Source of the DNA: Aquipseudomonas alcaligenes_A | GTDB taxonomy: Bacteria > Pseudomonadota > Gammaproteobacteria > Pseudomonadales > Pseudomonadaceae | Length of the DNA stretch: 64,000 bases | NCBI GenBank assembly: GCA_048595745.1 | Contig: CP184361.1 | Reading direction: 5' to 3' (one strand) | Shown: in pieces, positions 34,795 to 45,554 of the stretch | Layout: every line of letters starts with the position of its first letter | How positions within the stretch are numbered: position 1 is the stretch's first letter | The notes under the pieces: model-generated | Seen by the model: the letters and a program-made list of their open reading frames with translations, nothing else | Told to the model about the DNA's origin: nothing | Databases searched by the model: none | Translations under genes and position numbers: made by a program

Positions 34795-35781
34795 TTACGC
34801 CAGCGGCGTCTGGGCTTTCGTGCCATGCCTGCCGAAGCGCTCGCGATAAGCGCTTGGCGATAGCCCCAGATGGTTGCGGAACGCAACGCGAAAACTCTCC
34901 ACGGTGCGATAGCCACACTGCTCGGCGATACGCTCGACGCTCTGCGCATCGCCCTCCAGCAGCTCGCGGGCACGGGACAAGCGCTCGTGTTGCAGCCAGG
35001 CCTTGGGCGTCATGCCGGTGGCCGCGCCGAAACGGCGCAGGAAGGTGCGCTCGCTCATCGCTACCCGCGCCGCCAGCTGCCTGACCTCCAATGGCTGATC
35101 GAGGCGCTGGCGTACCCACTCCAGCAGGCCGGACAGATCATGGCGCGCGGAGTGCGCCACCGGCGCGGGGATGAACTGCGCCTGGCCGCCGGCACGCTGC
35201 GGCGCCATCACCAGGCGCTGGGCCACGCGATTGGCGACCTGGTTGCCGAAGTCACGCGCCACCAGGTGCAGACAGGCATCAATGCCAGCGGCGCTACCGG
35301 CCGAGGTGATCAGCTGGCCGGCGTCGACATACAGCACCTGCGGATCCACCTCGATGGCCGGGTAGCGCTGCGCCAGCTCATCCGTATAGCGCCAGTGGGT
35401 GGTGGCGCGCTGGCCGTCGAGCAGACCGCTGGCCGCCAGCACGAACACCCCGGAACAGATCGACAGCAGCCGCGCGCCACGCCCGTGGGCCTCGCGCAGG
35501 GCATCGAGCAACGCCGGCGGTGGCAGCTCGGCACGGTCGCGCCAGCCGGGAACGATGATGGTGCGGGCCTCGGCCAAGCCTTCTAAGCCGGCATCGGCCA
35601 GCACCCGGATGCCACCCGTGGCGCGCATCGGCCCCTCGTCGAGGCCGACGATGCGGTGGCGATACCAGGGGAAATCGAACTCCGGCCGCGCCAGGCCGAA
35701 GATCTCCACGGCGATACCGAATTCGAAAGTGCACAGGCCGTCATAGGCGAGGATGGCCACCAGGCCGGGGTCGTTGCGCAT
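34795..35781 (-). CDS. GlxA/FtrA-type transcription regulator (DJ-1/PfpI plus AraC HTH)
   Basis: A 328-aa protein from the ATG at 35781. Residues 8-170 form a DJ-1/PfpI-like domain with the cysteine nucleophile-elbow segment LLSICSGVFVLAASGLL. Residues of about 220-315 are an AraC-type double HTH (VAMSERTFLRRFGAATGMTPKAWLQHERL). The N-terminal domain is usually a sensor rather than an enzyme. It is divergent from the rhodanese gene across 96 bp, so it probably controls it; FtrA-like regulators are often paired with rhodanese-type genes. I leave the symbol open. Confidence 0.87.
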   Translation of the reverse strand: MRNDPGLVAILAYDGLCTFEFGIAVEIFGLARPEFDFPWYRHRIVGLDEGPMRATGGIRVLADAGLEGLAEARTIIVPGWRDRAELPPPALLDALREAHGRGARLLSICSGVFVLAASGLLDGQRATTHWRYTDELAQRYPAIEVDPQVLYVDAGQLITSAGSAAGIDACLHLVARDFGNQVANRVAQRLVMAPQRAGGQAQFIPAPVAHSARHDLSGLLEWVRQRLDQPLEVRQLAARVAMSERTFLRRFGAATGMTPKAWLQHERLSRARELLEGDAQSVERIAEQCGYRTVESFRVAFRNHLGLSPSAYRERFGRHGTKAQTPLA

Positions 35782-35877
35782 TGGCGGAAAATTTCCGATA
35801 CCTGTCCGAGCCGCCACTGTAGCGGAGTCGCGGCGACTCATACAGTGGCGCCATACCCCATCACGAGGAGTTCCACC

Positions 35878-36315
35878 ATGAGCCTGGTCAGCCAGTTCCC
35901 CGCCGCCACTTCCGCCATCGCCCTGATGCATTTCAGCCAGCGCCTCGCCTTCGAGACCGACTGCTCGGACGTCTACCGCAGCCGGCAGGAAGGCCAGGTC
36001 GACTACGTGCTGGTCGATGTACGCGGCGAGGCCGCCTACGCCGCCGGCCACGTACCCGGCGCCATCAACATCCCGCACCGCCTGATGAGCACCGAGCGCA
36101 TGGCTGAGTTTCCCCGCGACACCCTGTTCGTCGTCTACTGCGCCGGCCCGCACTGCAACGGCGTCCACCGCGCCGCGGTGCGCCTGGCGAGCCTCGGCTA
36201 CGCGGTGAAGGAGATGATCGGCGGCGTCACCGGCTGGCTCGATGAGGGCCTGAACCTGGTCAGCGGCGATGCCCAGCCGAGCGCCGCCTCGCAAAGCGTC
36301 AGCTGCGCATGCTGA
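35878..36315 (+). CDS. Rhodanese-domain protein
   Basis: A 145-aa single-domain rhodanese, starting at 35878 behind GAGGAG. The domain includes VLVDVRGEAAYAAGHVPGA and the active-site loop VYCAGPHCNGVHRAA with its catalytic cysteine. It ends in CAC, adding two C-terminal cysteines. Such proteins move sulfur or bind thiol substrates; the real substrate is unknown. The last 7 bp overlap the following acetyltransferase gene. Confidence 0.87.
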   Translation: MSLVSQFPAATSAIALMHFSQRLAFETDCSDVYRSRQEGQVDYVLVDVRGEAAYAAGHVPGAINIPHRLMSTERMAEFPRDTLFVVYCAGPHCNGVHRAAVRLASLGYAVKEMIGGVTGWLDEGLNLVSGDAQPSAASQSVSCAC

Positions 36316-36785
36316 TCCGCCAGGCCTGCGCGGCGGACGTGCCGCAGTTGCTTACGCTGATGCGCCAGCTGGCCGCCTTCGAGGACTACCTGGCGGACTT
36401 CGCCGTGGACGAAGCCGCGTTGCACCGGCGCGCCTTCGGCCCCACGGCGCAATGCCAGGTCTTCGTCGCCGAGACCGCAGCAGGCGAGCTGCGCGGCTAC
36501 GCCATCGCGCTGCTCGTCCCGTTCACCGTTGATCTGCGCCCGACCGTGCGCCTCAAGGAGTTGTATGTGACGGCGCCCTGGCGCTCACAGGCTCTGGGCA
36601 GGCAACTGCTGGGCACGCTGGCGCAATGGGCGCTGGAGCAAGGTGCCGGACGCCTGCACTGGGACGTACTGGCCGGCAATGCTCGTGCGGAAAGTTTCTA
36701 CCAGCGCCTGGGCGGTCGCCCGGTGCAGAAATGGATCGCTTACGAGATGGATGACGCCGAGCTGCAGACGCTGGCGCGCTACTGA
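36309..36785 (+). CDS. GNAT family N-acetyltransferase
   Basis: A 158-aa acetyltransferase. The acetyl-CoA site is the motif A region LKELYVTAPWRSQALGRQLL (a variant of R/QxxGxG/A), followed by WDVLAGNARAESFYQRLGG. It resembles diamine or amino-acid acetyltransferases in length and layout, but the substrate is not clear. It is translationally coupled to the rhodanese gene and ends one base before the convergent recR stop. Confidence 0.85.
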   Translation: MLIRQACAADVPQLLTLMRQLAAFEDYLADFAVDEAALHRRAFGPTAQCQVFVAETAAGELRGYAIALLVPFTVDLRPTVRLKELYVTAPWRSQALGRQLLGTLAQWALEQGAGRLHWDVLAGNARAESFYQRLGGRPVQKWIAYEMDDAELQTLARY

Positions 36786-36786
36786 G

Positions 36787-37386
36787 TCAGCCGGAAATCG
36801 GCCGGCGCCCAGCCAGGGCATGGGCCAGGGTGCCGCCATCCACCAGCTCCAGCTCGCCACCCAGCGGCACGCCATGGGCGATGCGCGACAGCACGATGCC
36901 CTTGCCCGCCAGCATCTGCGCGATGTAGTGAGCCGTGGCCTCGCCCTCCACCGTCGGGTTGGTGGCGAGGATCACCTCAGAGAACTGGCTGGCGCCGATA
37001 TGCGCCAGCAACTCGGGAATGCCGATGGCTTCCGGGCCCAGGCCATCCAGCGGCGAGAGGTGGCCCTTGAGCACGAAGTAGCGCCCGCGATAGCCGGTCT
37101 GCTCCACCGCGAACACGTCCAGCGGTCCCTCCACCACGCACAGCAGCGAGTCGTCGCGGCGCGGATCGCTGCACTGCGGGCACAGCTCGTCCTCGCTCAG
37201 GGTGCGGCAACGCTTGCAGTGCCCCACCCCCTCCATGGCCGCCGCCAGCGCCTGCGACAGGCGCATGCCACCGCTACGATCGCGCTCCAGCAACTGCAGG
37301 GCCATACGCTGCGCGGTCTTCTGCCCGACACCGGGTAGCAGACGCAGCGAATCGATCAGTTGGCGGATCAGCGGGCTGAAGCTCAT
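36787..37386 (-). CDS. recR: Recombination mediator RecR
   Basis: A protein of 199 aa with the start taken at MSFSPL (37386), the family start; two extra codons are open upstream. It has the N-terminal HhH (LRLLPGVGQKTAQRMA), the four-cysteine zinc finger (CKRCRTLSEDELCPQC), and a Toprim domain with VVEGPLD and ATNPTVEGEATA. It loads RecA with RecO/RecF at gaps. It forms the conserved dnaX-ybaB-recR group. Confidence 0.95.
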   Translation of the reverse strand: MSFSPLIRQLIDSLRLLPGVGQKTAQRMALQLLERDRSGGMRLSQALAAAMEGVGHCKRCRTLSEDELCPQCSDPRRDDSLLCVVEGPLDVFAVEQTGYRGRYFVLKGHLSPLDGLGPEAIGIPELLAHIGASQFSEVILATNPTVEGEATAHYIAQMLAGKGIVLSRIAHGVPLGGELELVDGGTLAHALAGRRPISG

Positions 37387-37462
37387 GGGCAAGTGTCGCT
37401 ATGTGAATGAGGCTGCGCGGAGCAAGGGGCGTTCAGGCGGCGTGCAGGGCAAGGCGCGAGAA

Positions 37463-37509
37463 GGCGTGGGCACCGGAGTTTACTGCGCGTAAATGAGGAT
37501 GCCCGCGCC
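37463..37509. repeat. Structured intergenic element between ybaB and recR
   Basis: The outer arms GGCGTGGGCA (37463-37472) and TGCCCGCGCC (37500-37509) pair at 9 of 10 positions with a possible G-U for the tenth. Inside lies a second inverted repeat, TTTAC-N5-GTAAA (37479-37493). The layout resembles dispersed intergenic repeats of Pseudomonas, but only one copy is in this window. It has no T run typical of a terminator. Confidence 0.45.
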
Positions 37510-37550
37510 TTCGAGCAACGCAGCCATGTGCGTCGACTGGGCGGCCCGGT

Positions 37551-37877
37551 TTAGAAGGGCATTTTGAAGCCGGGGGGAAGCTGCATGCCTGCGGTCATAC
37601 CGGCCATCTTCTCCTGGCTGTTCTGCTCGACCTTGCGCACGGCGTCGTTCACCGCAGCGGCGATCAGGTCTTCCAGCACTTCCTTGTCTTCCTGCATCAG
37701 GCTGTCGTCCAGGGTGATGCGCTTGACGTCGTGGCGACCGGTCATCACCACGCTCACCAGGCCGGCACCGGACTGGCCGGTGACTTCGGCGTTGGCCAGC
37801 TCTTCCTGCATCTTCTGCATTTTTTCCTGCATCTGCTGGGCCTGCTTCATCAGGCCCGCCATGCCGCCTTTCATCAT
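37551..37877 (-). CDS. YbaB/EbfC nucleoid-associated protein
   Basis: A 108-aa protein of the YbaB family: a methionine/glutamine-rich N-terminal helix (MKQAQQMQEKMQKMQEELA), a central strand region with VTGQSGAGLVSVVMTG, and a C-terminal helix. It binds DNA as a dimer. It lies 24 bp after dnaX and precedes recR in the usual operon. Two ATG codons start the frame, and either may be used. Confidence 0.94.
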   Translation of the reverse strand: MMKGGMAGLMKQAQQMQEKMQKMQEELANAEVTGQSGAGLVSVVMTGRHDVKRITLDDSLMQEDKEVLEDLIAAAVNDAVRKVEQNSQEKMAGMTAGMQLPPGFKMPF

Positions 37878-37901
37878 GATGGTGTTCCTCGGCTAATCGA
37901 C

Positions 37902-39992
<2,091 letters not shown>

Positions 39993-40115
39993 GAAAAACC
40001 GTCGCGGCTGAGAGTGCGGAAGTGGCTAATCCTAGCGGAGCACCGGGTAAATTGCATCCGCCATGGACTGCGCCCCTCATCGGGGTGGACTTGCTGACCT
40101 CCGCCTCATCGAATA

Positions 40116-40131
40116 CTGTTTTTATATACAG
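40116..40131 (+). promoter_or_regulatory. LexA box of the imuA-imuB-dnaE2 operon
   Basis: CTGTTTTTATATACAG fits CTG-N10-CAG, and the flanks extend it to TACTG...CAGTA as in the strongest LexA sites. It lies 18 bp before the imuA ATG at 40150, so bound LexA would block the promoter. SOS induction of this cassette is well known in other Pseudomonas. Confidence 0.95.
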
Positions 40132-40149
40132 TATTTTAGCGATATCGCC

Positions 40150-40776
40150 ATGCATGCCCAGACACACTTCATGAACGCCCGAAACAGTGCCCTAGCCAAC
40201 CTGCTGGATGAGCGCCGTGTATGGAAGGGCCAGGCCCTGGCGCCGAAGGCCGGCACCCATCCCACAGGCCATGCCACGCTCGACGCTGTACTGCCAGGTG
40301 GCGGCTGGCCCGAGGAGGCGCTCAGCGAGATCCTGCTGTCCGCCCCCGGCACGGGGGAACTGCGCCTGCTGTGGCCGACCCTGGCGCGTCTGAGCCGGGC
40401 CGGCGAACGCCTGGTCCTGGTGGCCCCTCCCTACCTGCCGTATGCCCCCGCCTGGCAGGCAGCAGGTATCGATCTGGACCGCCTGGAGATCATTCGTGCC
40501 CGTAGGGAGGAAACCTTGTGGGCCGCCGAGCAGTGCCTGCGCTCCGGCAGCTGTGGCGCCGTACTGTGCTGGCCGGAACACGCCAGCGACCGCGCCCTGC
40601 GCCGCCTGCAAGTAGCCGCTGAAACCGGGCATACCCTGGCCTTCACCTATCGCCCGGCCAGTGCCGCGCACAACCCCTCGCCTGCGGCCTTGCGCCTGTG
40701 GCTGGAGGGATCTGGCCAATTGCGAGTGCTCAAATGCCGTGGCGGCCTGGCACCGGCCCACGCCATCCGGATCTGA
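40150..40776 (+). CDS. imuA: SOS mutagenesis protein ImuA
   Basis: A protein of 208 aa if it starts at 40150; an ATG at 40171 (MNARNSALANLL) is also possible and neither has a clear ribosome site. The protein is a RecA/SulA-like fold with PTGHATLDAVLPGGGWPEEALSEIL near the start but without a complete Walker A. ImuA works with ImuB and DnaE2 in error-prone repair after DNA damage. The neighbours and the LexA box make the call secure. Confidence 0.88.
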   Translation: MHAQTHFMNARNSALANLLDERRVWKGQALAPKAGTHPTGHATLDAVLPGGGWPEEALSEILLSAPGTGELRLLWPTLARLSRAGERLVLVAPPYLPYAPAWQAAGIDLDRLEIIRARREETLWAAEQCLRSGSCGAVLCWPEHASDRALRRLQVAAETGHTLAFTYRPASAAHNPSPAALRLWLEGSGQLRVLKCRGGLAPAHAIRI

Positions 40777-40784
40777 TCGTCGCC

Positions 40785-42191
40785 ATGCGCTGGGCTTGTA
40801 TCCTCCTGCCGCAACTCGCGCTGGACCATGCGCTACGCCAGCGGGATGACCCGCACACGCCGCTCGCGCTGCTCACCGGGCCGGCCAACCGTCGCGTCAT
40901 ACAGACGCTCAACCCGGAGGCCCGCGAGCTTGGCTTGCGCGCCGGCATGCTCCTGAGCACTGCCCAGCTTCTGAGCCGTGATTTCGCCACTGCCGACTAT
41001 GACCTGGCGGCCATCGCGCACTGCCAGGGGTTTCTCGCCAGTTGGGCCTACCGCTTCAGTTCGCAGGTCAGCCTGCACTATCCCCGCGCCCTGCTGCTGG
41101 AAGTGCAATCCAGCCTCGCCCTGTTCGGCCCCTGGCCTCGCCTGGAGGCCCGCCTGCGCGAGGAACTGGAGCTGCTTGGCTATCAGCGACGCATCGTCCT
41201 GGCACCCAACCCGGCGGCCGCTCGCGCCCTGGCCAATGTTCACGACGGCCTGGCCGTGGCAGACGAGGCCACCCTCGCCCAGGCCATCGGCCGCTTGCCG
41301 GTACAGCGTGCCGGGCTTGGCCGTGACGAAGCCGAGGCATTGCTGCGCATGGGTCTGCGCAGGCTGGACGCCGTGTTGCGGCTGCCGCGCGAAACCCTGG
41401 CACGGCGCTTCCCCGCCAGCCTGCTGGAACATCTCGACCGCCTGTTGGGCCGCCGTCCGCTGGCCCTGGACTTCTACCTGCCGCCGGACGAGTTCAGTAC
41501 GCGTATCGAGTTGAATTTCGAGGTTCAGTCGCATCAGGCCCTACTCTTCCCACTGCGCCGTGTCATCAGTGATCTGGCCGCCTACCTGGCGGGCCGCGAC
41601 AGCGGTGTACAGCGCTTCACCCTCATGCTTGAACACCGCAGCGGCGTGCCGACCGGGCTGAACGTCGGCCTGCTCGCCGCCGAACGCGAAGCGGACCGGC
41701 TGTTCGAGCTGACCCGCACGCGCCTGGAGCAGCTGCAGCTACCGGCACCGGTATTGGCGTTGCACCTGCAAGCCCGCGACTTGCCGGCCTTCGTACCGCA
41801 ACGGCGGGAGCTGTTCGAGGCTCGACCACAGCAGAACCTCGGCTGGGAACAGCTACGCGAGCGCCTGCGCGCCCGCCTGGGCGATGATGCCCTGCAGGGT
41901 CTCGGTGCACATGCCGACCCGCGGCCCGAACACGCCTGGCGCCCCTATCCCGGCAGAGCACCAACCGAGACTCGCCCACGCCCCGGCTGGTTGCTGGGCG
42001 AGCCCGAGGCGCTGCGCGAGGCGCCGCTGCAGCTGCTGGCCGGCCCCGAGCGCATCGAATCCGGCTGGTGGGATGGCGGCGATCTGCGTCGAGACTACTA
42101 CCGGGCACGGCTGCGCAGCGGCCAGCAGGCCTGGGTGTTCCACGAGCCGGGAACGGACAACCGCTGGTGGCTGCACGGATGGTTCGCATGA
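40785..42191 (+). CDS. imuB: Inactive Y-family polymerase ImuB
   Basis: A protein of 468 aa. It has the Y-family polymerase layout, but the N-terminal segment ACILLPQLALDHAL lacks the DxD metal-binding residues found in active Y-family polymerases, as expected for ImuB. The protein acts as a bridge to the beta clamp and to DnaE2. It starts 8 bp after imuA and overlaps dnaE2 by 4 bp (ATGA). Confidence 0.9.
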   Translation: MRWACILLPQLALDHALRQRDDPHTPLALLTGPANRRVIQTLNPEARELGLRAGMLLSTAQLLSRDFATADYDLAAIAHCQGFLASWAYRFSSQVSLHYPRALLLEVQSSLALFGPWPRLEARLREELELLGYQRRIVLAPNPAAARALANVHDGLAVADEATLAQAIGRLPVQRAGLGRDEAEALLRMGLRRLDAVLRLPRETLARRFPASLLEHLDRLLGRRPLALDFYLPPDEFSTRIELNFEVQSHQALLFPLRRVISDLAAYLAGRDSGVQRFTLMLEHRSGVPTGLNVGLLAAEREADRLFELTRTRLEQLQLPAPVLALHLQARDLPAFVPQRRELFEARPQQNLGWEQLRERLRARLGDDALQGLGAHADPRPEHAWRPYPGRAPTETRPRPGWLLGEPEALREAPLQLLAGPERIESGWWDGGDLRRDYYRARLRSGQQAWVFHEPGTDNRWWLHGWFA

Positions 42192-45100
42192 GTGGTTACG
42201 CCGAACTGCACTGCCTGTCCAACTTCAGTTTCCAGCGTGGGGCCTCCAGCGCCCTGGAGCTGTTCGAGCGCGCCCAGCGCCTGGGCTACCAGGCACTGGC
42301 GATCACCGATGAATGCAGCCTGGCCGGCATCGTACGTGCCTGGCAGGCTGCCAGGACCACGGGTGTGCCGCTGATTGTCGGCAGTGAAGTCCGTATCGAG
42401 GCAGGCCCCAAGCTGGTTCTTCTGGCCAGTAACCTCACCGGTTATCAGCAGCTCTGCCACCTGATCACCCAGGCCCGGCGCCGCGCAGAGAAAGGCCGCT
42501 ACCGCCTGCGGCCGGATGACCTGCAAGGCCCGCTCGACGGTCTGCTGGCGATCTGGCTGGCGGACGACGAGCACCGCGCCGGTTCCTGGCTTAAGGAGCG
42601 CTTTGGCCAGCGATTGTGGCTGGGTATCGAGCTGCACCGAGGCCCGGATGATGCGTCAAAACTGACCAACCTGCTGGATCTCGCCAAGCACACGGGAATT
42701 CCCGCAGTGGCCTGTGGCGATGTGCACATGCATGCCCGCGGCCGCCGCGCCCTGCAGGACTGTATGACGGCCATCCGTCAGCACCTGCCGCTGACCGAGG
42801 CCGGGCAATATCTGTTCGCCAACGGCGAGCGTCATCTGCGGCGCCTGGAGGAGCTGCGCGAACTCTACCCGCCCGAGCTGCTGGAAGAGAGCCTGCGCAT
42901 CGCCGCACGCTGCCGCTTCGATCTGGGTGAGTTGCGCTACCAGTATCCCCATGAGGTAGTTCCCGCCGGTGAGAACCCTACCAGCTGGCTGCGCCGCTTA
43001 GTCGAGCAAGGCATACGCACACGCTGGCCGGATGGCGTGGCGCAAAAGGTTCGCGACCAGCTGGAGAAGGAGCTGCAGCTGATTGCCGAACTGAAATACG
43101 AGAGCTACTTCCTCACGGTCCACGACATCGTCGCCTTCGCCCGCAGCCAGCACATCCTCTGTCAGGGGCGCGGCTCGGCGGCCAACTCGGCGGTGTGCTT
43201 CGCCCTCGGCATCACCGAGCTGGACCCTGGCCGCAGCAACTTGCTGTTCGAGCGCTTCCTGTCGCGCGAGCGCAACGAGCCGCCGGATATCGACGTGGAC
43301 TTCGAGCACGAGCGTCGCGAGGAAGTCATCCAGTACGTGTTTCGCCGCTATGGCCGCCATCGCGCCGCCCTCACCACCGTGGTCAACCGTTACCACGCCG
43401 CTGGCGCCATCCGCGACGTCGCCAAGACCCTCGGCCTCCCGGCCGAACAGCAGAGCGCCCTGGCCGACTGCTGCGGCCGCTGGAGCGACCGCCTGCCCTC
43501 GGATGAACGCCTGGGCGAGGCCGGCTTCGACCCACAAAGCCCGCTACTACGCCGCCTTCTGGCGTTGACCGGGCAACTGATAGGCTTCCCTCGCCACCTG
43601 TCGCAGCACCCCGGTGGCTTCGTCATCTCCGAGCAGCCGCTGCATGAACTGGTACCGGTAGAGAACACGGCCATGGCCGACCGCACGGTGATCCAGTGGG
43701 ACAAGGACGACCTGGATGCAGTCGGCCTGCTCAAGGTCGATGTGCTGGCCCTGGGCATGCTCAGTGCACTGCGCCGCTGCTTCGACCTGATCGAAAGCTA
43801 TCGTGGGCAGCGCTGGACCCTGGCGACGCTACCCCAGGAGGACAAGGCCACCTACGAGATGATCAGCCGGGCCGACACCATCGGCGTATTCCAGATCGAG
43901 TCACGGGCACAAATGGCCATGCTGCCGCGCCTGCGTCCACAGTGTTACTACGACCTGGTCATCGAGGTGGCCATCGTCCGCCCCGGCCCGATCCAGGGCG
44001 ACATGGTTCATCCCTATCTGCGACGCCGCAATCAGGAAGAGGCGGTCACCTACCCCAGCGCTGAACTCAAGCCCGTCTTCGAGCGCACCCTGGGCATTCC
44101 CCTGTTTCAGGAACAGGTTATGGAGCTGGCGGTGGTTGCCGCCGGCTATACGCCAGGCGAAGCGGATGACCTGCGCCGCTGCATGGCCGCCTGGAAGCGG
44201 CACGGCGGCCTGGAGCCGCACCGGCAAAAGCTCACCCAGGGCATGCTGGAACGAGGCTACAGCCTCGAGTTTGCAGCGTGCATCTTCGAGCAGATCAAGG
44301 GCTTCGGCGACTATGGCTTCCCCGAATCACATGCCGCCAGCTTCGCCCTGCTCACTTACGCCAGCAGCTGGTTGAAGTGCCATGAGCCCGCCGCCTTTGT
44401 CTGCGCCCTGATCAACAGCTGGCCGATGGGCTTCTACAGCCCCGACCAACTGCTACAGGACGCTCGCCGCCATGCTGTCGAAGTGCGCCCCCTGGATGTG
44501 CGGCACAGCACCTGGGACTGCAGCCTGGAGCCGGCCGAGGGAGTAAAACCCGCCATCCGCCTGGGTCTGCGCCTGATCCGCGGACTGCAACAGGCAGACA
44601 TGCAGCGCCTGATCGCTGCACGACAGCGGCGGCCTTTCTCCGATATCGCCGACCTGTGCCTGCGCGCCGGCCTGGACTCGCGCTGCCGTGCCCTTCTGGC
44701 GGACGCCGGAGCCCTGCAAGGTCTGGCCGGCAATCGCCACCAGGCACGCTGGGCGGTAGCCGGCGTAGAGAAACAGGCGCCACTGTTCGCGGGCCTGCCA
44801 GCGGAGGCCGAGGTCGCGGTGCAGTTGCCAGCGCCCAGCATCGGCGAAGATGTACTCGGCGACTACGCCAGCAGCGGCACGACTCTCGGCCCACACCCGC
44901 TGAGCCTGCTGCGCGGGGAACTGCAGTCACGCCGCTGCCGCAGCGCGGCGGAGCTGCTGCAGATCGGCAACGGCCGCCTGGTCAAGGTCGCCGGCCTGGT
45001 CAGAGGCCGCCAGCGCCCGCAGACCGCCAGTGGCATCACCTTCGTCACGCTCGAAGACGAGCATGGCATGGTCAACGTAGTGGTCCGCCACGAACTGGCC

Positions 45101-45256
45101 GAGCGTCAGCGCCGGGTACTGGTCAGCTCGCAACTGATGCAGGTGGACGGTCATCTGGAAGAAAAGAGCGGCGTACGCCACGTCATCGCCGGCCGCCTGC
45201 ACGACCTCACGCCACTGCTCGAGGGCCTGGATGTACGCAGCCGGGATTTCCGCTAA
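42188..45256 (+). CDS. dnaE2: Error-prone DNA polymerase DnaE2
   Basis: A 1022-aa C-family polymerase. The N-terminal PHP domain starts ELHCLSNFSFQRGASS. The palm has the metal-binding PDIDVDFEHERR and a later conserved KVDVLALGMLSAL. The C-terminus carries an OB domain (VKVAGLVRGRQRPQTASG). It does mutagenic translesion synthesis in the SOS response together with ImuA and ImuB. The length is normal for the DnaE2/ImuC class, which lacks the C-terminal extension of replicative DnaE. Confidence 0.95.
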   Translation: MSGYAELHCLSNFSFQRGASSALELFERAQRLGYQALAITDECSLAGIVRAWQAARTTGVPLIVGSEVRIEAGPKLVLLASNLTGYQQLCHLITQARRRAEKGRYRLRPDDLQGPLDGLLAIWLADDEHRAGSWLKERFGQRLWLGIELHRGPDDASKLTNLLDLAKHTGIPAVACGDVHMHARGRRALQDCMTAIRQHLPLTEAGQYLFANGERHLRRLEELRELYPPELLEESLRIAARCRFDLGELRYQYPHEVVPAGENPTSWLRRLVEQGIRTRWPDGVAQKVRDQLEKELQLIAELKYESYFLTVHDIVAFARSQHILCQGRGSAANSAVCFALGITELDPGRSNLLFERFLSRERNEPPDIDVDFEHERREEVIQYVFRRYGRHRAALTTVVNRYHAAGAIRDVAKTLGLPAEQQSALADCCGRWSDRLPSDERLGEAGFDPQSPLLRRLLALTGQLIGFPRHLSQHPGGFVISEQPLHELVPVENTAMADRTVIQWDKDDLDAVGLLKVDVLALGMLSALRRCFDLIESYRGQRWTLATLPQEDKATYEMISRADTIGVFQIESRAQMAMLPRLRPQCYYDLVIEVAIVRPGPIQGDMVHPYLRRRNQEEAVTYPSAELKPVFERTLGIPLFQEQVMELAVVAAGYTPGEADDLRRCMAAWKRHGGLEPHRQKLTQGMLERGYSLEFAACIFEQIKGFGDYGFPESHAASFALLTYASSWLKCHEPAAFVCALINSWPMGFYSPDQLLQDARRHAVEVRPLDVRHSTWDCSLEPAEGVKPAIRLGLRLIRGLQQADMQRLIAARQRRPFSDIADLCLRAGLDSRCRALLADAGALQGLAGNRHQARWAVAGVEKQAPLFAGLPAEAEVAVQLPAPSIGEDVLGDYASSGTTLGPHPLSLLRGELQSRRCRSAAELLQIGNGRLVKVAGLVRGRQRPQTASGITFVTLEDEHGMVNVVVRHELAERQRRVLVSSQLMQVDGHLEEKSGVRHVIAGRLHDLTPLLEGLDVRSRDFR

Positions 45257-45371
45257 GCCCGAGAAGGAGCGGTAAAGGACAGCGCTGATTTGCAGAAGCG
45301 CAACGATGGATCACCCTTTGGATCACCTGAGTGACCAAGGCAAGGATCGTCGGCATTCATGGGGATTTGGA

Positions 45372-45481
45372 GGCGGCCCCACCAGCCACACCCCGGCACA
45401 CGATGTTCCCGCTATGGCTGCTTCCTTCCGGACCTGACCAGGTTGACGGGTAATCGTTGCGGGGGGACCGATGGGACCACC
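45372..45481 (-). ncRNA. ffs: 4.5S RNA (signal recognition particle RNA)
   Basis: The minus strand carries the invariant SRP core GGTCAGGTCCGGAAGGAAG followed by CAGCC. The flanks fold into the usual long hairpin: the 5' end GGTGGTCCCATCGG pairs with the 3' end GGTGGGGCCGCC, with bulged symmetric and asymmetric loops. The length of about 110 nt matches bacterial 4.5S RNA; the ends are set from pairing and may be off by a few bases. It binds Ffh to target membrane proteins. Confidence 0.95.
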
Positions 45482-45541
45482 ATAACGAAGCCCGTCGAAC
45501 GACGGGCCGCGCCATTGTACTGGTAAACCGGGAAGTTACAA
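45482..45541 (-). promoter_or_regulatory. Sigma-70 promoter and hairpin leader of ffs
   Basis: On the minus strand TTGTAA (45541-45536), a 16-bp spacer and TACAAT (45519-45514) precede ffs. A transcript starting near 45507 would begin with a leader of about 26 nt containing a hairpin of arms GCCCGTC and GACGGGC. E. coli 4.5S RNA precursor likewise has a short hairpin leader that RNase P removes, so the same processing is likely. Confidence 0.65.
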
Positions 45542-45554
45542 CCGCTTCAATCAC

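Noticed and set aside
45308..45327. Direct repeat GGATCACC-N4-GGATCACC downstream of ffs.
   Set aside because: It is short, without a second instance or association, and likely chance.
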